A stretch of 64,000 bases of DNA, from positions 1-64,000 of the forward strand of contig CAZGXI010000026.1 in assembly GCA_964529715.1 (NCBI GenBank). Reading direction: 5' to 3'. A program made the translations under genes and the position numbers. Origin of the DNA: CAZGXI01 sp964529715. GTDB taxonomy: Bacteria > Chloroflexota > Anaerolineae > Aggregatilineales > Ch27. Below the pieces are notes generated by a model. That model saw only the letters and a program-made list of their open reading frames with translations, did no database searches and was not told where the DNA came from. Every line of letters starts with the position of its first letter. Position 1 is the stretch's first letter. Positions 48,581 to 56,700 of this stretch are shown here, piece by piece.

Positions 48581-48735
48581 GGCTTTTCGCTTCCTTACAC
48601 TCGGTCTGTCGCGCCGACGCTGTGCCATACATCGACGCGACAACGCCTGTACAGCCGATTCGTCCAACGCCTGCTTGGGTTATCCCTGTTTTCCCCTCTC
48701 GCAGGCAAAGCAAGGGAGAGATAAAAAACGCTGCG

Positions 48736-49473
48736 CTATTTCCGCTTGCCCACCGTCGCGGCGTAAAGCGCGAACTGGCTTTCGCCGTCCAGACCGAGCA
48801 GCCGGTTGAGCGCATCGTCGTCAAAGGCGGCGATGGCACACACGCCGCAGCCGACCGCTTCTGCCGCCAGGTACAGGTTTTGGCAGGCGTGGCCCGCATC
48901 CAGGTGCAGATAGCGGTAGCCGCGCTCACCGTAGCGATGGGTCATGCGATAGGCGTCCGCCGTCCAGATCAGCGCGACCGCCGCAGCCTTGATCTGCCGC
49001 TGATTCCGGCAGGCTTTCACCATCTCGTCGGCGATGGTGGCGGCCATGTTCTCCTCGACCAGCAAATGCTCGACGGCCAGAAAGCGATACAGGCCAGCGG
49101 GCACCCCAACAACGTTGTTCACCAAGACATAGGTTTCAAAGGCGTGACGCGCGCCCGCCGAGGGCACAGGACGCAGTGTGCGGTTGTTATCTACCGATTG
49201 CACGCCCTGGCAGCACCACAGCAAGAACGACAGTTCGTCCAACGATAGTGGTATTCGGGCATAGTCACGCAGGGTGCGCCGCTGCGCCATGATCGTCTGC
49301 AGGTCGGCGGGGGGGATGCCGAGTTCTTCTACTTTAGGCAGCAGGACGGTCGGCCTGGACGGGTCAGAGGGCCGCTGAATCGGCGGCGGGGGCAGTCCTT
49401 TTTGCTGATCCGGCTCCGGCTGCACCCCGATCCGCGTCCCGCGCATGAATTCACTGCCGATTCCCGATGACAT
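48736..49473 (-). CDS. SagB/ThcOx-type nitroreductase-fold oxidoreductase
   Basis: A 245-residue protein of the SagB group: IMAQRRTLRDYARIPLSLDELSFLLWCCQG, RPVPSAGARHAFETYVLVNNV, GLYRF, then the FMN-site helix LHLDAGHACQNLYLAAEAVGCGVCAIAAFDDDALNRLLGLDG. SagB enzymes use FMN to dehydrogenate azolines in ribosomal peptides, but many stand-alone members have other or unknown substrates. No YcaO or precursor-peptide gene is adjacent. AAGGAG precedes ATG 49473. The FAD oxidoreductase gene lies 11 bases upstream on the same strand, so the two are probably co-transcribed. Confidence 0.85.
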   Translation of the reverse strand: MSSGIGSEFMRGTRIGVQPEPDQQKGLPPPPIQRPSDPSRPTVLLPKVEELGIPPADLQTIMAQRRTLRDYARIPLSLDELSFLLWCCQGVQSVDNNRTLRPVPSAGARHAFETYVLVNNVVGVPAGLYRFLAVEHLLVEENMAATIADEMVKACRNQRQIKAAAVALIWTADAYRMTHRYGERGYRYLHLDAGHACQNLYLAAEAVGCGVCAIAAFDDDALNRLLGLDGESQFALYAATVGKRK

Positions 49474-49484
49474 GGCCGTGCTCC

Positions 49485-50846
49485 TTATGATATCAACGAC
49501 GCCCCTTGCAACACCTGTCTGGCCGCGCGCCGCCCGATCTCAACGGCGTAGTTCGTGCCCCGATCCCAGGGATACACCTGGCTCATGCTGGCCCACAGCA
49601 GGCCCGGCAAGGGCGTTTGGAGGGGGGGAATGCGTTGTGTGTGGTTGACCAGCGGCACCGGCTGGGCGTAGGGCGCGCGGAACAGCCAGCGCCGCCGAAT
49701 CCAGTCTGGCGAAAAAGCCGGATTGACTCGAGTCAGCGCCGGAATAAACCGCGCAGCCAGTTCGTCTTCACTCAGACGGAAATAGGCGTGATCGGCGGGC
49801 ACGTAATCGCCCAGGTAGACGATATGATCGCCACCGAAATGCTCCGGCGAAATGTAGTTGGTGTGTTCCACCAGCGCCAGGAACGGGAATGGGTTCTTCG
49901 TCCGATCCGGGCTGGTGGCGGGCAGGTTGAGCCAGTACGTGCCGTCGGTCATCAGCTGGCGGTCCAGCGCCAGGATCAATGCCACCGCGCCCAGGCTGCG
50001 CAAGGCGCGCACCTGCGAGGCATAGGCTTCGGGCAGGTCTGGCGCAAGCCGCAGCAACAGCCCTGGCCCGGTGGTGCAGATCACGCGGTCATAGCGCCCG
50101 CCGCGCGCACCGGCGTCCACGTCCAGCCTGCCGTCGGTGCGCGGCGCGATCCGCGCGATGGGCGTGTCCAGGTGGATCGTCGCCCCAGCCCCACGCACGG
50201 CCTCCGCCAGGTCCTCTAGCATAGCCTGGAAACCGCCCACATAAGTGCCGAGTCTGGCCGTGCGCTTGTAGATGCGCGCCCAGAACCAGGCCATGTTCAC
50301 CTGATCGTACAGCTCGCCGAACTTGCCGATCAGCAGCGGGCGCCACACCAGCGCGTGTGCCCGGCGCCCGACGGCACGCTCCATCCAGGCGTCGGCGGTG
50401 TATTTTTCCAGCGTGATGCCGTTGGGATACAGCTTGAGCAGGACGCCCACCAGCCCGAAGCGGAACTTGTCGATCAGGTTCAGGCCGGGCATCTGCAACA
50501 CGGTGGCAACGCGCGACAGCAGCGCGCCCGGCAGCACGGCCTTGTCCAACGGGAACGCGCCGTGCTCGTGCCATACGCTGGTAGTCGGCGTGTAAAAGCG
50601 CACCTTGTCGGCGTGGCCGATCTCCGCAATCAGGCCGAGCACGTCTCTATCGGTGGCGAACCAGTGGTGATAGAACTTCTCCAGCGACCAGGCCCAGGCC
50701 GGGTCTTTGAAGCCCGCTGCCAGCCCGCCGACCTCGCTCCCGGCCTCGTAGACGGTCACGGCGTGGCCGGCGCGCGCCAGGTCCCAGGCGGCGGCCAGTC
50801 CTGCCGTCCCTGCACCGATGATTGCGACATTCAAGCGTTCAGCCAT
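49485..50846 (-). CDS. NAD(P)/FAD-dependent amine oxidase-type oxidoreductase
   Basis: A 453-residue flavoprotein. The FAD motif is NVAIIGAGTAGLAAAWDLARAGHAVTVYEAGSEVGGLA (about 6-43), and the C-terminal FAD contact is GLLWASMSQVYPWDRGTNYAVEIGRRAA. Between them is a substrate domain with few known motifs (WSLEKFYHHWFATDRDVLG, YVGGFQAMLEDLAEAV). It belongs to the amine oxidase/protoporphyrinogen oxidase/phytoene desaturase-like group; glycolipid or glycan-modifying members are often found near sugar genes. It probably forms an operon with the SagB-type gene. The substrate is unknown. Confidence 0.85.
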   Translation of the reverse strand: MAERLNVAIIGAGTAGLAAAWDLARAGHAVTVYEAGSEVGGLAAGFKDPAWAWSLEKFYHHWFATDRDVLGLIAEIGHADKVRFYTPTTSVWHEHGAFPLDKAVLPGALLSRVATVLQMPGLNLIDKFRFGLVGVLLKLYPNGITLEKYTADAWMERAVGRRAHALVWRPLLIGKFGELYDQVNMAWFWARIYKRTARLGTYVGGFQAMLEDLAEAVRGAGATIHLDTPIARIAPRTDGRLDVDAGARGGRYDRVICTTGPGLLLRLAPDLPEAYASQVRALRSLGAVALILALDRQLMTDGTYWLNLPATSPDRTKNPFPFLALVEHTNYISPEHFGGDHIVYLGDYVPADHAYFRLSEDELAARFIPALTRVNPAFSPDWIRRRWLFRAPYAQPVPLVNHTQRIPPLQTPLPGLLWASMSQVYPWDRGTNYAVEIGRRAARQVLQGASLIS

Positions 50847-51008
50847 CAGCCATCAGCTTTCAGTGGTCAGCAATTAGCAATTAGCTCTTAGCGGTTAACA
50901 TTTAGCCTGCAAAACCACGTTTTAGCAGCCCACAAAAAACGTCATTTTCCGCCGGAAAGTCTCACACCGCAAGCGGTCGGCTAAGAGCCAACAGCTAAAA
51001 GCTACCCG
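50847..51008. repeat. CAGCAATTAGC-type repeats with an inverted pair
   Basis: CAGCCATCAGC, TTTCAGTGGTCAGC, AATTAGCAATTAGC and TAGCTCTTAGC lie at 50845-50890. On the other side of a GC-rich centre are GGCTAAGAGCC, AACAGCTAAAAGC and ACCCGCTAATCAC (50975-51015). TTAGCTCTTAGC and GCTAAGAGCC are inverted relative to each other. Similar phrases border the lipoprotein gene near 19 kb. Confidence 0.55.
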
Positions 51009-52082
51009 CTAATCACTTCCCGTCTCCACCGCCTGCGCGACCGTCGCCTCAGCCTGTCGGATGTCGCCCCAGCGCAGGCCGTGCCGGATGAAATACCACG
51101 CGCCCAGCGCCGTGATCGGAAACCACAGCGCCGCGTGCAATACCAGGGTATAGCTGGCCGCGACGCTCCGTTCCACCCCAAAAGCCGCCAGCGTTTCGAT
51201 GCCAGGGCCGTCGAACGTGCCGATGTAGCCCGGCGCGGAGGGGATCGTCATCGCCAGGTTGACCACCGCCGTCATCAGCATCAGCACGAAGAAACTGGTC
51301 TGGAACGGGAAGGCGTGCATCACGAACCAGTACTTGAGCGTCTCGGTCAGCCAGATCAGCACCGAGGTGAACAGGATCATCAGCATGTCGCGCGGGCTGC
51401 GCAGCGCGATCAGACCATCCAGAAAATGATCGGCGATGCGCACCAGGCGTTCGGCCAGGCCCTCTGGCAAAAAACGCCGGAACAGCCCGCCGTAGACGCG
51501 CTTCGCCAGTTGAGGCCGCAGCGCGAAATACATGAACACGATCAGCGCGCCGAAAAAGACGACCGTTCCGATCAGTGCCACCTGGATCAGCCAGCCTGCC
51601 CCGGTCGAGTCGGCAATCTCGCCGAGCGCAAACGGCAGCGCCACGAACACGAAGATCAGCATGGTCAGGCCGTCGAAGATGCGCTCGACGATCACGGTGG
51701 CAAGGCTGGCCGGGATGCTGATCCCTTCCTCGCGCCACAGCACATAGGCGCGCAGCACTTCGCCTAACCGGAACGAGGTGATGTTGTTGCCCATGTAGCC
51801 GATCACCATCGTCGGAAACAAGCGCGCGACCGGCACAGGCTTGATCAGGCGGAGTTGGTAGTGCCAGCGCCATGTGCGCACCCACACCGCCACGAAGTAC
51901 ACAGCTACGCCGGGGACGATCCAGGCGAAATTGGCCCGCTGGATGCCCTGCCAGACCTCTTCTAGGTGCAACCCGCGTAGACTGAGCCACAACAATACTG
52001 CGCTGATAACGATCCCGATTCCCAGCCAGAGCCAGCGTCGGGATGGCGTTTCTCTACCTTGCGGCGGTGCCTGTTTAGTCAT
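51009..52082 (-). CDS. lysylphosphatidylglycerol synthase TM-region/UPF0104 family membrane protein
   Basis: A 357-residue protein with about eight membrane helices. Family patterns are visible: LRGLHLEEVWQGIQRANFAWIVPGVAVYFVAVWVRTWRW, MVIGYMGNNITSFRLGEVLRAYVLWREEGISIPASLATVIVERIFDGL and SAPGYIGTFDGPGIETLAAFGV. The GNNITSFRLGE and ERxxDG motifs are typical of the flippase-like LPG_synthase_TM domain. There is no C-terminal synthase domain, so it is probably a lipid or glycolipid translocase. It is near, but separated by repeats from, the FAD oxidoreductase gene. Confidence 0.9.
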   Translation of the reverse strand: MTKQAPPQGRETPSRRWLWLGIGIVISAVLLWLSLRGLHLEEVWQGIQRANFAWIVPGVAVYFVAVWVRTWRWHYQLRLIKPVPVARLFPTMVIGYMGNNITSFRLGEVLRAYVLWREEGISIPASLATVIVERIFDGLTMLIFVFVALPFALGEIADSTGAGWLIQVALIGTVVFFGALIVFMYFALRPQLAKRVYGGLFRRFLPEGLAERLVRIADHFLDGLIALRSPRDMLMILFTSVLIWLTETLKYWFVMHAFPFQTSFFVLMLMTAVVNLAMTIPSAPGYIGTFDGPGIETLAAFGVERSVAASYTLVLHAALWFPITALGAWYFIRHGLRWGDIRQAEATVAQAVETGSD

Positions 52083-52210
52083 GATTTCGACGTTTTACGA
52101 ACAAAGTACGCCCGGAGAAATTCCGGGCCGAATAGGGCTGATTTTAGCAGAAACCTACCCTCAACACCATGCATTACACGCGGCGGCGAGGTTTTCCTCA
52201 CCTGACCCGG

Positions 52211-52246
52211 CCCAAAAAACGGGCGGCGCTACCTCGAGCGCCGCCC
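52211..52246 (-). terminator. intrinsic terminator after the SWIM gene
   Basis: Ten-base arms GGGCGGCGCT and AGCGCCGCCC (52221-52230/52237-52246), read on the minus strand and followed by GTTTTTTGG. It lies 38 bases past the stop at 52284. Confidence 0.85.
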
Positions 52247-52283
52247 CAACAAAGAAGCAGGGTGAACCGGTCAGAAGCCGTTG

Positions 52284-52523
52284 CTATTGCGCGGGGTCGG
52301 GGATCATGCCGGCCAGGACGCGCTCTAAAGCCATGCTGTGGCTGCACACGCCGCGAGTCTGGAAGAAATTGCAGTCACATTGCCAGGTGTTGTCCCGATA
52401 AGTCACGGTATGCTGGCCGTTTTCGCCGTCAAACGATACCGTAAAGTCCAGGAAGTGAATGCGGTCGCGCTCCTCAGCATAACGCTTGGCCTTCTCGATC
52501 TTCCCGATCATCCCGTAGTCCAT
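52284..52523 (-). CDS. SWIM zinc-finger mini-protein
   Basis: A 79-residue protein built around one SWIM finger: C49-x-C51, then C60-x-H62 (WQCDCNFFQTRGVCSH). The N-terminal half has two predicted beta strands with a short helix (GKIEKAKRYAEERDRI, FTVSFDGENGQHTVTYRD). SWIM domains bind nucleic acid or proteins and usually sit in much larger proteins. AAGGAG precedes ATG 52523. It is isolated by intrinsic terminators on both sides, so it is probably expressed alone. Confidence 0.9.
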   Translation of the reverse strand: MDYGMIGKIEKAKRYAEERDRIHFLDFTVSFDGENGQHTVTYRDNTWQCDCNFFQTRGVCSHSMALERVLAGMIPDPAQ

Positions 52524-52576
52524 TACATAGCTCCTTTTCTGCTGACCTTGTCTGGGTGAGAGCGGGTACGGAACGA

Positions 52577-52609
52577 AAAAGCACGCAGGCAGATGGCCTC
52601 CGTGCTTTT
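52577..52609 (-). terminator. intrinsic terminator after the DUF554 gene
   Basis: Stem AAAAGCACG...CGTGCTTTT with an inner AGGC/GCCT stem (52577-52585/52601-52609). On the minus strand it ends in a T-run. It lies about 130 bases past the DUF554 stop. Confidence 0.7.
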
Positions 52610-52738
52610 AAACGGCACCACAACGGGCTATGGCAACAAAAACACTCATGGCGGGCGCTGCCTTTTCCTCTAATTGCTCCCAGTATATGAGGAATCGGTA
52701 CACCTGTCAACCAACGCTTAACATCCGCTCAGGATCGG

Positions 52739-53533
52739 CTATAGCGGATAAATCGGGACGCCCAGCGCCGTTCCGAAGGCCACCAGCAGCGGCGCAATCA
52801 CCAACGCCGGGAGGAAGTTCGCCATGCGCGGCTGCTTGAGGTCCAGCAGCGTCAGCGCCAAGCCGATCAGCAGCAGGCCGCCGGTAGCCGTCATCTCTGC
52901 GATCATGGGATCGCTCATAAAACCGCCTGCCAGCATCCCCAGCAGCGCCAGCCCACCCTGCACCCCCAACACCGTGAGGATGCTAAACGCCACGCCTACG
53001 CCCATCGCCGAGGCAAAGGCCAGCGCGGCGAAGCCGTCTAGCACGCTCTTGATCGCCAGCAGGTGGTAGTCGCCGGTCATGCCGTCCTGGATCGAGCCGA
53101 GCACAGTCAGCGGCCCGACGCAAAACACCAGACTGGCGGTCACAAATCCGCTCACGAAGCGTGTGCGCGGATCGATCCTCACACTGCCTGCCTGCTCGCC
53201 CTCCGCAGGCAAGGACAAAGCCCCTTCTCCTGAGGGCGTGGGATTCAGGGCAGGGGCCGGTTCGGCGAAGCGGCGTTGCAGCCAGCCGCCCAACGCCTTG
53301 AGTTTGCCGTCCAGGTCCAGCAGCTCCCCGACGATCACGCCGGAGCCGACTGCCAGCAGCGGGATGATGATGTTGCCCGTCTGGAAGGCGTTTTGCATCC
53401 CCACGACGAGTGTCACCAGCCCCAGGCCGGTCACGACCGAGGACTGGATGCGTTCCGGCAGCCGACCGCCGATCAGCAGACCCAGGCCGCTGCCGACGGC
53501 GACGGTGATGGTGTTTAGAATGGTTCCGATCAT
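52739..53533 (-). CDS. DUF554 family membrane protein
   Basis: A 264-residue polytopic membrane protein. Family marks are MIGTILNTITVAVGSGLGLLIGGRLPERIQ at the N-terminus, GVIVGELLDLDGKL, FVTASLVFCVGPLTVLGSIQDGMTGDYHLLAIKSVLDGFAALAFAS and the C-terminal repeats of Gly-rich helices. The molecular function is not known; a transporter or channel role has been supposed. Start 53533 matches the family N-terminus. The in-frame upstream stretch (to 53725) has no ribosome site and a mixed composition. A Pro-rich cytoplasmic loop (residues about 93-120) is a small insertion. Confidence 0.88.
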   Translation of the reverse strand: MIGTILNTITVAVGSGLGLLIGGRLPERIQSSVVTGLGLVTLVVGMQNAFQTGNIIIPLLAVGSGVIVGELLDLDGKLKALGGWLQRRFAEPAPALNPTPSGEGALSLPAEGEQAGSVRIDPRTRFVSGFVTASLVFCVGPLTVLGSIQDGMTGDYHLLAIKSVLDGFAALAFASAMGVGVAFSILTVLGVQGGLALLGMLAGGFMSDPMIAEMTATGGLLLIGLALTLLDLKQPRMANFLPALVIAPLLVAFGTALGVPIYPL

Positions 53534-53764
53534 GGTATCCGCTAACGAGAGGCAGACCGCAGAAAACACGTGGGGGACATTGTAGCGGCAGACCGAGTCC
53601 GTTGCCAGCAGTTCACCCACCTTTGGCAGGACGACATGGTATGCATCGCCATCCCAGACCGGGACAATGCCTTGTCGCATTTGGTCTCGGCGCATGAAAC
53701 GGGGCAGATCGCCGACCTGCCCCATCCTTTGTTGTGCGGTCGCTCGCCTCCGATCCTGCGCCGC
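53534..53764. other. spacer between PBP and DUF554 genes
   Basis: No gene supported. A 7-base stem GGGGCAG/CTGCCCC (53701-53707/53717-53723) lies downstream of the PBP stop on the minus strand and could be a weak terminator. Confidence 0.4.
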
Positions 53765-56700
53765 TCAGCGGCGGTTGATGGTGAGGCGGAAGTCGCCCGT
53801 GCTGACGCCACCCACGTAGTTGAAGCGCGTGGCAGCGATGATGTAGCGGCCCGTCTGAGGCAGCGTAAACTGAAGCAGCGAATTGGTGCCTTCGCCACCA
53901 TCGTCGTCCTGCGCCAGAATCACACCGTTCAGGTCGGCCAGCAGCAGCACCGTGTCCAGGTCGCCGCTGATGGCCGTCATGGCGATCTCCACGATGTCGC
54001 CCGTCTGCCCCTCGAACTGGTAGTACACAACGGGCTGCGCGCCAGAGATAGTGCCGCCCTTCTCCATGCCGTACTGCACCAGGATGTCTTGGGTGGGTTC
54101 GCGCGCGCCCAGCAGGGTGGTGAGCGTCTCGCTGGCCGGGCCGCCGCCGCCGTCGGCCAGAGTCAGCATCATCTGGTACTGGCCCTCCGTGTTGCCCGCG
54201 CCGATGTCGTAGCGCGTCACGGCGATCAGGTACGGGCCGGTGAAAGGCAACTGCACCTGAAGCAGCGGATTGCGGTCGCCGCCGCTGTCATCGTCTGCTG
54301 AGATGATCTGGCCGGACACGTCCATCAGGTACACCAGCCCGTCCAGGTTGCCGGACGTGGTCGTGACCGCAATGCGGATCACCTGGCCGGCCTGCCCATC
54401 GAAGCGGTAGTAGGTGGCAAGCTGCGCGCTATTGACCGTGCCAATGGCGATGGAGCCGTAGCTTACCGTGATCTCCGTCCCAGGCAGGTAAGGCGGCAGC
54501 GCCGTCACCATCGGCGTCGGGGTTGGGGTTAACGTCACGACGAGCGGGGTCGGCGTCAGCGTCACGACGATGGGCGGCGTGGTGGGCGTGAGGGTCGGCG
54601 GGAGGAAGGTGGCGGTAGCGATGGGGTTGTCCACCACGACCACGTTGTCGATCACTGCGTAGCCGCCGTCGTTGGTGAAGACGCTCAGGCGCAGCGTGTA
54701 GTAGCCATCGGGATACTGGCTCACATCCCAGACGCCCAGCGGTTCCGAGGTCGGATGCTGGATGGTGTACGGCCCGGCGATGGTCGTGAAGTTCTGCGGC
54801 TGCTGCCCGATGCCGTACTCGATCTGGTAGCGGCTGAAGTTGAAGACCTGCACCCTGCCGCGCACCTCGACCAACCCCTGCACGACCGCGTTGGGGATCG
54901 GCCAGTCCAGGCTGAAGATCGGTTGTGTAGTGCTGGCGGTGCACGCCTGCGTCGGCACCGGCAGGGCAGGGAGCGGAATGCCCCGCTCGGTTGCCCACTG
55001 CTGCCCGGCCTGGGTGTTGTTGATCCACTCGAACGCCGCCGCGTCGCTGATGTTGAGGAAGGTGCGCTCGGTGGTGAAATTCGGGCAGAAGTCGTTCGCC
55101 AGCAGGCCCGTCAGGGTGCTCACGCGCACGGTGCGAGTGATACCCTCACCGGCGGCAGGCGGCGGTTGCGCAGCGGCGAAATATTCGATCCGGCGGTTGA
55201 GACAGCGGTCGTCGGGCAGCGTGCCCGTATCGGCGCAAATCTCCTGCGTGACGACGCCCGCCGGGACGGGAAACTCCATGTTCTGCGGCTGGATCACCCG
55301 CAACGCGGCCTGCATGACGGCGTTCCAGATGGGGGCCGCGCCGGTGATGCCGCTGGTGCCGCGCATGGGCGAGTTGTCGGTGTTGCCGTGCCATACGCCC
55401 ACCACCAGCGAGGGCGTGTAGCCGATGGTCCAGTTATCGCGGCTGTCGTTGGTGGTGCCGGTCTTGACGGCGGTCGTATAGCCGGGGACGTTGAGGATGC
55501 TGTTGCGCCCAAAGGCGGCGCTGCGGGCCACATCGTCGCTGAGGATGGCGTTGATCAGGTAGGCGTGTTCTGGCTGGATCACCTGCACGGGGGCAGGACG
55601 CTGCGGCAGCGGGATTTCGCGGCCAGCGTTATCAGTGATGCGCGTGATGGCGACCGGGTCCACGCGCCGCCCATTGTTGGCAAACACGCCAAACGCCACC
55701 ACCATGTCGTACAGGCGCACGTCGAACGCGCCGATAGCGCCGGGCAGCCCGGCCTCCTGCGGCGTGTTGCCGGGGAAAGTCAGGCCCATTGCCTGCGCCG
55801 TCGCGGCGAAGCGATCCGGCGTGACGTACTCCATCGCCTTGACCGCCGGGATGTTGTAACTGTTTGCCAGGGCATAGCGCACGGCCTGCGGCCCGTGAAA
55901 CGTCCCGTCGTAGTTGCGCGGGCAATAGCTGCCCCAACAGGTGGGCACATCCCAGATGATTGTGGCGGGCGTCCAATATAGGCCTTGTGGGTTGGTCTGG
56001 AAAGCCGTCACGTAGACCAGCGGCTTGATCGCCGAACCCGGCTGTTGTGGCGTCAGAGCCACATTTACCTGTCCGTCGATGGCCGTGTTGTGATAGTCGG
56101 CGCTGCCGACCATCGCCAGGATGTAGCCATTGCGCGGGTCCATCACCACGACGCTGGCGTTGTTGCCCCCGATGCCGCGCGCCTGTAGCTGTGCGAGCTG
56201 GTCCGTCACGGCCTGCTGCGCCGCGTTCTGGATGTCTGGGCGGATGGTGGTGTAGACGTTGAAGCCGGCGCGGTAGATGTCTGTTAGGCCGTAGTTTGCC
56301 TCCAACTGGGCAGCCACGTAGTTGACAAAGTGCGGGTAAATCGCCTCGTTGCTGGGCAGGGTGTAGGTGCGGATTTCCACTTCTGCCTTCTGCACCACCG
56401 CCGCGTTGACCATATCCTGGGTGACGCAGAAGGGCCGGTTGGGGCCATAGGTAATGCCGTTGTAGGTGAAGGTATGCTCAAACGTGATGCAGCCGACCTC
56501 CAGCATCCGGTCGATGATGGCGTCCATGCGGGTAAAGGCGGCCTCGCGGTTGGTTACAGGGTCAAAGGTGGCCGGCGCGCCCACCAGTCCGGCCAGAAAG
56601 GCCGCCTGCGGCAGGTTAAGGTCGCGCGCGCTGATGCCGAAGTACGTGCGCGCGGCGGCCTCGGCCCCGTAGGCCAGGTTGCCGTAGTAAATCTCGTTCA

